In this document: positions 8,001-15,686 of the stretch, one piece after another
Layout of the letters: every line of letters begins with the position of its first letter
Numbering within the stretch: position 1 is the stretch's first letter
Source of the DNA: Siderastrea radians
Taxonomy: Eukaryota > Cnidaria > Anthozoa > Scleractinia > Rhizangiidae
Length of the DNA: 64,000 nt
Direction of reading: 5' to 3'
Assembly (NCBI GenBank): GCA_964017195.1
Contig: OZ024895.1
Coordinates: 31,617,375 to 31,681,374, forward strand
Notes under the pieces: generated by a model
Seen by the model: the letters and a program-made list of their open reading frames with translations, nothing else
Databases searched by the model: none
What the model was told of the DNA's origin: nothing
Program-made: the position numbers and the translations under genes

Positions 8001-8762
8001 TTAATCTCTCTTCTCTCTTAAAATCAAACTGAATGAAGTGTCACTATGATTAAGATCTATAATTCTTCGTTTACCGTCGGTGATATAAATCCGAATTTTA
8101 TTAATCGTATTTTTATTGACAGGATTGAACTGTACTCGTCTTGGCTCTTGTGTGAAACTATAACTCGGGGTGAGAGTTGAGGTACTGAAACTATATATAA
8201 TATCTGACTCTTCACCATCGACGAGACTGTCACTTATCAAATCACAATGAACATTCAATATTTCTCTGTCTTGTGAGAGATTAGGAATGTAATTTCCGAC
8301 ATTTACACTACTTGTTAGAATCTTTTTATTGAAACCAATAAGATCATTAAAATTACTTTGAGTAAGATCTAATCTGTAATTTGAGGCTAGTGTTATTATT
8401 GTCCTGAATACAGTATCGTTGAACTCCAGAGTGATTGGATATTGAGGGTTTGATGAGGTTCCTGTTTTTGTTTTTTCTTTGATTAAATTGTCAAAATCAA
8501 TGGAATTCCATACTCCAGGGTTGAATATAATTTCCGTCCAATTAGCACCACTATCTGTTGAATATCTTATTTTCTGATTATTGAGTTCTTTTGTCACATT
8601 AAACCAAGTGAATGACATCGAAATGATTCGGTCTAGGCCGATTTCATATTGTCTGTTTGAATCTAGTATTATCGGATTACGGTATTTGATTGTGAAATCC
8701 GATGGTTTATTACCATTTTGGTTTTTTACTGTATGGGATGATAATACAAGTTGTCTATTCAT
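8001..8762 (-). CDS. Penton-like minor capsid protein (single jelly-roll)
   Basis: A 253-residue strand-rich protein with the layout of Polinton penton proteins: N-terminal PSDFTIKYRNPI, a central 'VHCDLI' strand, and a C-terminal region with ITDGKRRIIDLN that resembles element C's ITDLLREVKY region only loosely. Pentameric pentons fill the vertices of the capsid and would hold the fibre. The TCTAA promoter overlaps the stop codon of the upstream PPxY gene. Confidence 0.72.
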   Translation of the reverse strand: MNRQLVLSSHTVKNQNGNKPSDFTIKYRNPIILDSNRQYEIGLDRIISMSFTWFNVTKELNNQKIRYSTDSGANWTEIIFNPGVWNSIDFDNLIKEKTKTGTSSNPQYPITLEFNDTVFRTIITLASNYRLDLTQSNFNDLIGFNKKILTSSVNVGNYIPNLSQDREILNVHCDLISDSLVDGEESDIIYSFSTSTLTPSYSFTQEPRRVQFNPVNKNTINKIRIYITDGKRRIIDLNHSDTSFSLILREKRD

Positions 8763-8780
8763 ATATATGATTAGTTTAGA
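8763..8780 (-). promoter_or_regulatory. Late-type promoter, penton gene
   Basis: TCTAAACTAATCATATAT next to the ATG; a TAA inside it ends the upstream gene. Confidence 0.6.
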
Positions 8781-9763
8781 CTAAAATAGTTTTTGTATAT
8801 TTTGTTGTATTGTGACTTATTGAGTATTGAATTTCTCAACAAGATGTCGAGAAGAGCGACGCCTGTATTCCGTAGTTCGATGCTATTATTTCCGGCAATC
8901 ATCGATCCGATAATCAGTTCAAGTTTTTTCATCATTTCTGTTGGATTATTGAAAAACATTATCTGTCCACCTTTTTTTGTTTTTTTCTTCAAACCAGATC
9001 CTTTAATATTTTTCAGTCTTTGATTATTGTAATTTACATAATCAGTAAGAACCTTTCTTGTATCTTGAATAATTTTTCTTTGATATTGAGCCTCAGCTTC
9101 AGTGATTGAGTCACTATTTAATTTTTTAGTAATATTCATCGAATATCCAGAAAGTTGTTGTCGTTTCTCTTTAGCATTTTTCAAGATTTTTTTCAGATAA
9201 GATTTCCTCTTTTGGTCATTCATATCTTCTTGTTGAAGTCGTAATTCAATCTCATCATAGTTAGGAATTTGAATTTCATCCAAAACTTGGTTAATTGCAT
9301 CCTCTTCAAGAATTTCATAATCTGGTACTTCTTCTTCGTACTCAGGTGGAAGATCTTCAGGTTCATACATGTATTCTGGATCTATATACATTTGTTTTTT
9401 ACCTGATGCTAAATCCTCAAGGACATCTTCATAAGATGGAGGTTTTGGAACTATCTGTTTCTCGTTTTCAGGTAAAACAGGTTGATCAAACAAATCGTCC
9501 AATCCATAATCAGGCACTTCATCATCAATAGCTATTCCATAATCTGGAACAGGTCGCTTTTTCTTTACCAATCTTCTCAACGGTGCTTTTGGGGCTGTAA
9601 GTTCCTTTAACTCAGATGTTATAGGTTTGAAAAGTTTCTCTGCCTCGACTTCACCCATTTGATCAGATATCTTTTTTTGTTTTATTGTATCTCTTACTGT
9701 GTTAATCTTTTTACCAAGCTCGGATCGTTTCTCAGCCATTTCTTTCCATTTGAGTAAACTCAT
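8771..9763 (-). CDS. Acidic virion protein with two PPxY late-domain motifs
   Basis: A 330-residue protein with a basic coiled N-terminus and an acidic proline/tyrosine-rich middle holding PPSY (108-111) and PPEY (139-142), plus three VPDY repeats. A Lys-rich helix, a GSGLKKK segment and a hydrophobic C-terminus follow. PPxY motifs recruit Nedd4-type ubiquitin ligases, and adenovirus pVI uses one for intracellular transport. A similar host link is inferred here. The gene is divergent from the ATPase across a short symmetric promoter region. No homologue was recognised in element C. Confidence 0.65.
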   Translation of the reverse strand: MSLLKWKEMAEKRSELGKKINTVRDTIKQKKISDQMGEVEAEKLFKPITSELKELTAPKAPLRRLVKKKRPVPDYGIAIDDEVPDYGLDDLFDQPVLPENEKQIVPKPPSYEDVLEDLASGKKQMYIDPEYMYEPEDLPPEYEEEVPDYEILEEDAINQVLDEIQIPNYDEIELRLQQEDMNDQKRKSYLKKILKNAKEKRQQLSGYSMNITKKLNSDSITEAEAQYQRKIIQDTRKVLTDYVNYNNQRLKNIKGSGLKKKTKKGGQIMFFNNPTEMMKKLELIIGSMIAGNNSIELRNTGVALLDILLRNSILNKSQYNKIYKNYFSLN

Positions 9764-9892
9764 TATATCATTTGTTTACATAAAATTTCGTATTTTGTTC
9801 GGAAAAATTAGGGTTATCATATATAAAAACGCTCGCATAGCGTGTCGCATAGCGTGTCGCATAGCGTGTGAAATTGTATAAACAAATGATAT
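9764..9892. promoter_or_regulatory. Symmetric divergent promoter region with 12-bp repeats
   Basis: Both flanking genes start beside the same sequence in inverted orientation: TATCATTTGTTTA at 9766-9778 and TAAACAAATGATA at 9879-9891, each 1-3 nt from the start codon. Three perfect copies of CGCATAGCGTGT follow one another at 9834-9869. These genes lack the TCTAA element, so this may be a separate expression class. Confidence 0.6.
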
Positions 9893-10534
9893 ATGAAGAT
9901 TCAAAATTACGACATCCAAGATGATGACAATGACGATTTTGTTCAATTAAAGAGTTTTATGCCAGACCGATGTTTCAGGATGCTCCTTTGTGCTCCTTCT
10001 AATGCTGGCAAGACCAACCTTGTTCTCGAAATGATATATAGGCTTCTCTATTTTGACAAGATATACCTTTACGCTCGCAATCTACAGCAAAGCAAATATA
10101 AGCACCTGTTGAAATCTTTCGAACCAATATCAAAAGAGGTCGGTTATGATGTGATAGAAGCGAGTAACAATGATATAATCCCTTTGACAGATTTGTCTGA
10201 TGAAGGTCAAAAACTGGTGATCTTCGATGATTATTTGAATACAGGAAAGAAAAACGACGAAAGGATAAGAGATTATTTCACTAATAGCAGAAACAAAAAC
10301 TGCTCTTGTATCTATTTGTCACAAAGTTATTATGGGACAGATAAGACAATCCGTTTGAACTGTTCACATTTTTGTGTTTTTGATTTTCCTTCTAGTAACG
10401 AGCAATCGATGATTTGTCGAGAACTGAACATAAATAAATCAGATTATCAGAAAGCTACTAAGGATCCATGTAGTTTTTTGTATGTTGATAAGGTCAAAAA
10501 AAAGGTAGCCCGAAATTTCGACGAAAAAATCTAA
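9893..10534 (+). CDS. FtsK/HerA-type genome-packaging ATPase
   Basis: Pumps DNA into preformed capsids. Walker A is CAPSNAGKTN near residue 30 and Walker B is KLVIFDDYL near residue 105. A conserved Asn/Ser-Gln sensor region (YLSQSYY) follows. Its 213-residue length matches Polinton/adintovirus packaging ATPases. It is the first gene of the rightward group in A. Its TAA stop is inside the TCTAA promoter of the fibre gene. Confidence 0.9.
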   Translation: MKIQNYDIQDDDNDDFVQLKSFMPDRCFRMLLCAPSNAGKTNLVLEMIYRLLYFDKIYLYARNLQQSKYKHLLKSFEPISKEVGYDVIEASNNDIIPLTDLSDEGQKLVIFDDYLNTGKKNDERIRDYFTNSRNKNCSCIYLSQSYYGTDKTIRLNCSHFCVFDFPSSNEQSMICRELNINKSDYQKATKDPCSFLYVDKVKKKVARNFDEKI

Positions 10535-10545
10535 ACTAATATTAT
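10530..10545 (+). promoter_or_regulatory. Late-type promoter, fibre gene
   Basis: TCTAAACTAATATTAT before ATG; the first TAA is the ATPase stop. Confidence 0.6.
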
Positions 10546-11946
10546 ATGAGTTATACCAACGGTATCCTTAATCATGATGATTCTCAAGGACTAGGTAAGA
10601 TAGGTTCAAGAGGTTTACCTCGTATTGGATTTAAATTAGATGCTAATAATGATTATGATATGCAGAATAAGAAACTGGTTAATGTGAAACAGGGAACCAA
10701 TAATAATGACGTTGTTACTAAACAATATCTTGATTCAGAGATATCTAAGATTCCAAGTATTGATACATCTAAATTTGTTGCAATATCTGGTGATACGATG
10801 ACAGGGTCACTCATTGTCCCAAAAGACAATTATCCAGTTCATGGTGATCTCAACAAGGTTATAAGTTATGAATCACAAAGGGAGATATTCTTGTCAAAGA
10901 AAGAAGGAGGTCGGATGGAGCAACCCATTAACATGAACAATAATTTCATCACAAATGTGAAAGACCCAACACAGGCAGATCAAGCCACAAACAAAAAGTA
11001 TGTCGAAAATCAGCTTGAAAAAAAACTGGATAAAGGATCTGATATTGATATGAAAAATAATTCAATTATCAATCTTGATCTTCCATCAAACCAAAGAGAC
11101 GCCGCATGTGTCGAGTTTGTTAACAACAGAATTGATGACATGACACAAAAAAAGTTTCTCAAAGTTGATGGCACTAACAATATGACTGGAAACTTGAATT
11201 TAAATGAAAAAACAATAATCAACTTGAACATCGATGACAAAGACATAAAATCAGCAGCTAATGTCGGCTATGTCAGCAGTAAGGTACGCACCGCCAAAGG
11301 TGATGTGACTGTAGGGCTGAAAACTTACTTTGACACAAAAATCAAGAAGTCTCACATCACCAGCTCAACCAATAAGAAAGACGTTTTCAGGTATCTCATG
11401 GAAAATGCCGATGAATCTTCAAGTGAAAACAACATAATAGTTGATGGCATTGTTGACTTTTCTGGTTCCCCCCACAATGTCAACAAAAAAGCTTATAAAT
11501 TTAAAATGGGGAAAGACGCTCAAAATGAGTATTCTTCTCGCATTGGCTTTAACATGTTCAAACTTCCAGAAGGCGAGTACACTTTGGCTATTGAATTTTT
11601 CCCTCCAAGCACAACAAATTTGTCAGTGAGTGTCGTTTCCACTTCACTAAATATTGGTCAACAATCAACCAAGCTGTTTGTTAATTACAGCAGATCGATT
11701 GTTCACTTACATAAGTGGAACATAACTCCTCCCGAATACATTTACATTGACATGCATTGTCAGGACACTGCAAGTAGCTCCACTCAAGGAGTTGGTTATT
11801 TGATTGTATATGGAGTCAAAGGATCACAGAGTAATGTAGACTCGGATGTGTATGATACGGCGTACGTTGTAGAAAATGGTAAAATGGTAATGCAAACGGA
11901 TTTGTCTTTAAACGGGCACAACTACGCTCTTCCATTCACCACATAA
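10546..11946 (+). CDS. Fibre/spike protein with repeated shaft motif
   Basis: A 466-residue protein. Four repeats of the pattern M-x-N-x-x-I-x-N-(6-8)-D-A-x3-YV occur near residues 39-66, 130-157, 169-196 and 213-244. This pattern is typical of trimeric fibre shafts in phages and some DNA viruses. Residues from about 270 onward form a non-repeated strand-rich head, the likely receptor-binding part. It follows the ATPase with an 11-nt gap that holds a TCTAA/ATATG promoter. No counterpart was recognised in element C. The receptor is unknown. Confidence 0.68.
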   Translation: MSYTNGILNHDDSQGLGKIGSRGLPRIGFKLDANNDYDMQNKKLVNVKQGTNNNDVVTKQYLDSEISKIPSIDTSKFVAISGDTMTGSLIVPKDNYPVHGDLNKVISYESQREIFLSKKEGGRMEQPINMNNNFITNVKDPTQADQATNKKYVENQLEKKLDKGSDIDMKNNSIINLDLPSNQRDAACVEFVNNRIDDMTQKKFLKVDGTNNMTGNLNLNEKTIINLNIDDKDIKSAANVGYVSSKVRTAKGDVTVGLKTYFDTKIKKSHITSSTNKKDVFRYLMENADESSSENNIIVDGIVDFSGSPHNVNKKAYKFKMGKDAQNEYSSRIGFNMFKLPEGEYTLAIEFFPPSTTNLSVSVVSTSLNIGQQSTKLFVNYSRSIVHLHKWNITPPEYIYIDMHCQDTASSSTQGVGYLIVYGVKGSQSNVDSDVYDTAYVVENGKMVMQTDLSLNGHNYALPFTT

Positions 11947-12005
11947 ACGGTTTTTTAAATTCGACAAAAGGGAACAAAAATTTTGTTTTAAATGGCGCCG
12001 AAATA

Positions 12006-12332
12006 ATGTCATTGCCAGGTGAAGCGATTTTGAAAAATATTGATATATATTGTACGCGTCCAATCACTTCTTCGGATTCTCATGTCACTGTACATAGACA
12101 CAAAAAAATATCTTTGAAACTCAAAACATCTTTACCGAATTTTTTTACTGGAACTCTAAGCTCTTCAAGAAATTTTACCTCAAAAAAAAGTGGGTGGTAT
12201 CAGACAATAAACCTAAATTCTTTCCAAATGCCTTCGTCTGGGATTTTGGCTTTTGAACTAAATATGAATGATGATATTTGGAAAAGTTACAACGCAATTA
12301 TACTTCGTATCGAGTATCAAACAAGTGCGTGA
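12006..12332 (+). CDS. Hypothetical 108-residue protein
   Basis: Open frame just after the fibre gene on the same strand. It is strand-rich, with no recognised motif and no clear TATATATG start signal. It could be a fibre-associated or chaperone protein. The gene status is moderately likely because of its position and codon use; the function is unknown. Confidence 0.45.
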   Translation: MSLPGEAILKNIDIYCTRPITSSDSHVTVHRHKKISLKLKTSLPNFFTGTLSSSRNFTSKKSGWYQTINLNSFQMPSSGILAFELNMNDDIWKSYNAIILRIEYQTSA

Positions 12333-12488
12333 TAACTTTCCACAAAATTTTCATTTATAATATAGCGCAATTCAGGATATCCATCTGATTGGAGCATGGA
12401 ATGCTTTTTAGAATATATTATCCCAAAAGAAATAAGCGTTGAGGTTTCCGATGAAAAACATAATAAATAATCCAACATAATAATATAT

Positions 12489-12602
12489 ATGAAAACAGCA
12501 ACTTTAATCAACGAAATTATTGAGAATATAGAAAAAATAGTTCGAAACATTAGAAAATTATACATCAGTATTAAGAAATCGTTCAAAAAAGAAAAAATGT
12601 AA
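12489..12602 (+). CDS. Very small helical protein (37 residues)
   Basis: Starts at an ATG within TAATATATATATG, the usual start context of this element, and encodes a short Ile/Lys-rich amphipathic helix. It is too short for family assignment. It is listed because of the start context. Confidence 0.35.
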   Translation: MKTATLINEIIENIEKIVRNIRKLYISIKKSFKKEKM

Positions 12603-12615
12603 CCATATAGTATAT

Positions 12616-13112
12616 ATGGATAGACGTGAAAGCATATTCAATTGGAACCATGTTTCAGAAAAATGAACGGAAAATCAAATATCTGAGTTGAAAGCATTAT
12701 ACAAATTCTATCATAAGAAATACTGGCTTGCTAAAATGACTTACAAATATTTCAAAAAAACAGAACTTGCATGTAATATTGGATCCGCTTTATTGGTAGC
12801 TACAGGAACAATAGTTGGTGGTGTAACACTAAACCCTATTCCTCTTGGAGTGATATCCGGTACTGGGCTCTTACTTAAAACATATTCAGAGACTAAAAAT
12901 TTCAAAAAGAAGATAGAAATGTCTAAATTCGCGTACACTACGTCACTACGTATGAAAAGGTTTTAACTCATTTACGGTGCTTTATGAGAGGACTGGAGTA
13001 TAATGACAAAGAATTTATTGATTATGTTAAAGTTCTCGATGATATAATCATTGATATGTGTCCTATCACTGACAAATTTGAAAAGAAATATAATAAGGTA
13101 TTCATCCAATAA
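12616..13112 (+). pseudogene. Broken membrane-protein gene (homologue of element C 30030-30662)
   Basis: The frame opens at an ATG after TATATATATG, meets an in-frame TGA at 12664-12666, and continues with a segment holding two membrane helices (residues like LLVATGTIVGG and LGVISGTGLLL). It is then shifted by an 8-bp tandem duplication (CACTACGT at 12936-12943 and 12944-12951). The downstream frame continues to 13112. Spacing of the helices and the flanking FYxKxxW and MSKFA motifs match the intact gene in C. The role of that protein is unknown; it is probably an integral membrane protein. Confidence 0.6.
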
Positions 13113-13680
13113 TAGATTTTATTTCATCCCCTATCAACAACATGATGTGCTTCCAATATTTATCGCAGAAAGCTAAAGTTTTTTTCGATTTACTAATTGG
13201 AATATTTTTGTAAGGTATTCCCATCATCTTGAATATCTTTCTCATAATAAAATTAACGCTAATCATCCTTTTCCGAGTTCCATTAACTTCATTAAGAACC
13301 TTACCTATCTCGACATATATAGCATCAATCTTATGTTTCTGACAGTTTGATATTTTAATGTTATATTTTTCTTCAATATCGAGTAATATGTTGTTGATAT
13401 GATACTCTCGATGGTAAACAGATTTTCTTATAAATCTATGTCTGTTCTCATAAAAATTAACATATTCTTTCACATAATTATATCCTTGTACTACACCACA
13501 ACTTAGACATGCTAACATCCCATCGTCGTTAATAATATACTGATTATCACAGCATGAATAATATTTCACTAAACGATCTTGTGGTTTTTCATTAGAATCT
13601 TCCAATTTTTGGTCACAAAAAGGACAAACAATATCTCCTGATTCTTTCAGTTCATCATGTAATTCCTTGTTACAATTCAT
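13102..13680 (-). CDS. VLTF3-like late transcription factor
   Basis: A 192-residue protein with Cys pairs C19/C22, C43/C44 and C58/C61, then FIRKSVYHREYHINNIL and helical repeats ending near KYWKHIMLLIG. This fits the poxvirus late transcription factor VLTF3-like family known from nucleocytoplasmic large DNA viruses and some virophages. Such factors direct late-promoter transcription, which suits the TCTAA promoters of the structural genes in A. It lies beside the right terminus and its 3' end overlaps the broken gene before it. Family assignment is by pattern only. No counterpart is seen in B (that part is missing) or C. Confidence 0.62.
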   Translation of the reverse strand: MNCNKELHDELKESGDIVCPFCDQKLEDSNEKPQDRLVKYYSCCDNQYIINDDGMLACLSCGVVQGYNYVKEYVNFYENRHRFIRKSVYHREYHINNILLDIEEKYNIKISNCQKHKIDAIYVEIGKVLNEVNGTRKRMISVNFIMRKIFKMMGIPYKNIPISKSKKTLAFCDKYWKHIMLLIGDEIKSIIG

Positions 13681-13754
13681 TCTATACTATTATATGAGAT
13701 ATTTTTTTATGTAAATACAAGTTCCGCAAACACAGTCTGCTTTTCTGTTCACTA

Positions 13755-13817
13755 CAAACTTTACTGACAAACTTTACTGACAAACTTTACTGACAAACTT
13801 TACTGACAAACTTTACT
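13755..13817 (+). repeat. 13-bp tandem repeat, nearly five copies
   Basis: CAAACTTTACTGA occurs four times in perfect tandem, followed by a partial copy. Located at the inner edge of the TIR; not seen in B. Confidence 0.9.
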
Positions 13818-13887
13818 TCAAATACAAGTTCATCTGATATTACATGACAATCTGATGACTCATCGGGAAAGTCCCATTTCATCATAA

Positions 13888-13967
13888 ACTTCCTGTTTTC
13901 ACCAGACATGTCCAGACTTGTTTCTTAGAAAAACTTCCTGCTTTTCCGAGAATTATAAACTTCCTGT
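13888..13967. promoter_or_regulatory. Three ETS-like sites in the terminal repeat of A
   Basis: ACTTCCTGT/C at 13888-13896, 13933-13941 and 13959-13967, whose reverse complement AACAGGAAGT is the classic ETS-family consensus. B has three at equivalent places. They are possible host-factor enhancer sites. Confidence 0.5.
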
Positions 13968-14157
13968 TGTATGTGGTCACGTGAAGGAATAATGCGTTGG
14001 ATACATCATGACATAAAACATATAGTATCCAAATCCAAAATAATTGTGCCCATGAAATAAAATACATATAGTTATCCACAAAATAATACCAGCATCGCAA
14101 AAAATGAAAGAAACCAGCCAAAAGGTATCAAATCATGACGCCACAGGCAGAAAGAAA

Positions 14158-14359
14158 AGATCTGGGAACATCAGCAGATAGTGGAACCCATCGCTATTAT
14201 ATTTCTTCGAAATATAATAGCTCTTCCCACCTAGGTTCCACTGCAATAACGATCCCCCCATCCCCGTGCGTCGTCTTTGAACGTCTTGCTTCGCAAGCCA
14301 TCCAAATACTTAGCATGCCGGGGGGTCTATTGCCGCGATGGAGCCAGATCTGGAAACAT
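14158..14359. other. GC-richer structured island inside the A terminal repeat
   Basis: Bounded by direct copies of AGATCTGGRAACAT (14158-14171 and 14346-14359). Inside, GTGGAACC/GGTTCCAC (14181-14188, 14234-14241) encloses a 12-bp stem CTATTATATTTC/GAAATATAATAG with a TTC loop (14194-14220). A CTTGC/GCAAG hairpin and facing C6/G6 tracts follow. It is absent from the B terminus. It may be an insertion, a structured RNA or an origin element. Confidence 0.55.
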
Positions 14360-14464
14360 ATAGTTATCCATAAAAATAAAATACATATAGATTTCTATAA
14401 AATAAAAATACATATAGATTTCCATAAAATTGATCTCGATAAAATGATCTCCATCTGATGGAAT

Positions 14465-14533
14465 AGTAGTTATACAGTTGGTTCGGTTACAGATCATTGC
14501 AAATGATCTGGAACCGCCAACTGTATAACTACT
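14465..14533. repeat. Terminal palindrome of element A (bulged hairpin)
   Basis: Folds as a 17-bp outer stem beginning AGTAGTTATACAGTTGG, a two-base TT bulge on one strand, a 5-bp CGGTT/AACCG stem, an A-G mismatch, a 9-bp CAGATCATT stem and a GCA loop. It abuts element B sequence directly. The same design, including the TT bulge, recurs at the end of B. Confidence 0.92.
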
Positions 14534-14535
14534 GT

Positions 14536-15252
14536 GCCCCTCAGATGGGACAGCCTAAACAAAGACCACCCAGATCTATACCAAAACCAACTACTGTTAA
14601 CAATCAAGATGGTGGTTTGTTAGTCCCAATGTATAGAACTCCACCTTTTTATGGAAATTGGCCTGATCAAACATTAGGTATGGGGACTAAAAAAAAAGCT
14701 CCCAAAAAAAAAAGCTCAGAAAAAGGGCAAAGGTCTACTATTAGGCAAAAACTCACCATTCAAAAACGTCCCTCTCTTAAACATTCTATTATAAAACCCA
14801 AATTTCATAAAAACATTCCTTTGTCAAATTATGATTTAATAAAATGGTGTAAATATCTGAATATCCCAATTAATGATGTATTGTCAAGAGATGAAAATGT
14901 TCCTCACAATCATAGACAGGCTCTATTCATTTACAATCTTGAACCGAGTTATATGTCAGGGAGTCATTGGGTGGCTACTTATGTTAAGGACAAAGTCATC
15001 AATTACTTTGATAGCTTTGGTTTGCCTCCCTTCCAAGAAATTGTCAATCATGCGAGAAAAAAGAATTTAACATTGCTTCATCAGAACAATCAAATACAAA
15101 ATTTACTAACGACAACATGCGGTTACTTCTGTTTATACTTTTTGAATGAGATGAATAAGGGCAAATCATATTTTGATCTGTTGGAAGTGTTTAATATATA
15201 CGATACGACGAAGAATGAGAAATTCTTAGAACAGTATTTCAAAAATATCTAA
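14536..15252 (+). CDS. pVI-like tail fused in frame to adenain-like protease (5' truncated)
   Basis: One open frame joins a segment homologous to the C-terminus of A's 5410-6207 protein to the cysteine protease domain, through two Lys-rich runs. Catalytic His (GSHWV), Asp (NYFDSFG) and Cys (TTCGYFCLY) are all present. The 5' end is missing because element A begins at 14533. The fusion shows that precursor and protease can be one polypeptide in this lineage, or that A-tract length decides this. The TAA stop is part of the next promoter. Confidence 0.85.
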   Translation, partial: APQMGQPKQRPPRSIPKPTTVNNQDGGLLVPMYRTPPFYGNWPDQTLGMGTKKKAPKKKSSEKGQRSTIRQKLTIQKRPSLKHSIIKPKFHKNIPLSNYDLIKWCKYLNIPINDVLSRDENVPHNHRQALFIYNLEPSYMSGSHWVATYVKDKVINYFDSFGLPPFQEIVNHARKKNLTLLHQNNQIQNLLTTTCGYFCLYFLNEMNKGKSYFDLLEVFNIYDTTKNEKFLEQYFKNI

Positions 15253-15263
15253 CTCATACATAT
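15248..15263 (+). promoter_or_regulatory. Late-type promoter, 15264 gene (B)
   Basis: TCTAACTCATACATAT before ATG; the TAA is the protease stop. Confidence 0.6.
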
Positions 15264-15665
15264 ATGAGATCATATTGTGTGAAACAAAAAAAGGTCACAG
15301 AATGTGTACCCGGGAGTGAACGATATGAAAAGGCTAAAAATGGGAGGCTTATGCTTAAATGCAAATGCTCTGAATGTGGAATCACTAAGACAAAATTCGT
15401 TAAAAGCCGAAAGGGAGGTGAAAATCCATTAGGTAAAGCTTTTGAGGCAGCCAAAATAGCCGAACAAATAACTCGCAAAGTAATTCCATCAACCAACCAT
15501 GTATTTGACCGATATTGGTCTGGTGATATCTTGAAAGGTGCTTTCACAGGACCAACAGGTATAACAAGCAAGAAATTCTGGACTAAACCAAAGAAGGGTA
15601 CTGTCATGCGTTTGGTGAAAAATCCAAAAACTGGTAAATATGAGAACGTATATATTGAACCTTAA
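15264..15665 (+). CDS. Zn-ribbon virion protein, longer paralogue (B)
   Basis: A 133-residue homologue of A's 4489-4890, with very few differences. It has a Cys4 ribbon at the N-terminus (YCVKQKK ... CKCSECG), a KGG site near residue 50 and a basic C-terminal half. Start at ACATATATG, 12 nt after the protease stop. Confidence 0.7.
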   Translation: MRSYCVKQKKVTECVPGSERYEKAKNGRLMLKCKCSECGITKTKFVKSRKGGENPLGKAFEAAKIAEQITRKVIPSTNHVFDRYWSGDILKGAFTGPTGITSKKFWTKPKKGTVMRLVKNPKTGKYENVYIEP

Positions 15666-15686
15666 TCTAATCTAATCATATTATAT
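15666..15686 (+). promoter_or_regulatory. Late-type promoter, Zn-ribbon/PLA2/integrase cassette (B)
   Basis: Doubled TCTAA followed by TCATATTATAT and the ATG. Confidence 0.6.

Larger units (their letters stand above)
13690..14464. repeat. Right terminal (TIR) region of element A
   Basis: Non-coding, AT-rich. It shares an ordered series of blocks with the right end of B (24040-24291): a GATGACTCAT box, ACTTCCTGT sites, a GT-rich E-box-like site, repeated ACATATAG(A/T)TTTCCATA units and a GATGGA box just before the hairpin. The same orientation at the PolB end of B and the VLTF3 end of A shows that this is the inverted terminal repeat of the family. Confidence 0.75.
1..14533. mobile_element. 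Element A: Polinton/Maverick (adintovirus-like) provirus, left end outside window
   Basis: AT-rich block that carries, in one continuous array, PolB, a chromodomain integrase, PLA2, adenain-like protease, double-jelly-roll capsid, penton-like protein, packaging ATPase and fibre. That is the hallmark set of Polintons/adintoviruses. The right boundary is placed at 14533: the terminal palindrome ends there, and the next base resumes a reading frame homologous to A's own 5410-6207 gene but belonging to element B. A is therefore inserted inside B. The left terminus lies outside the window. Most genes are open; the membrane-protein gene at 12616-13112 is broken. Confidence 0.92.

Noticed and set aside
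12317..12586. 89-codon minus-strand ORF
   Set aside because: Low-complexity Ile/Phe-rich frame with no start signal, overlapping small + strand genes that have the element's usual start context.
14135..14458. 107-codon + strand ORF in the A terminal repeat
   Set aside because: Composed of palindromic and repeat sequence and not conserved in the B terminus; no start signal.
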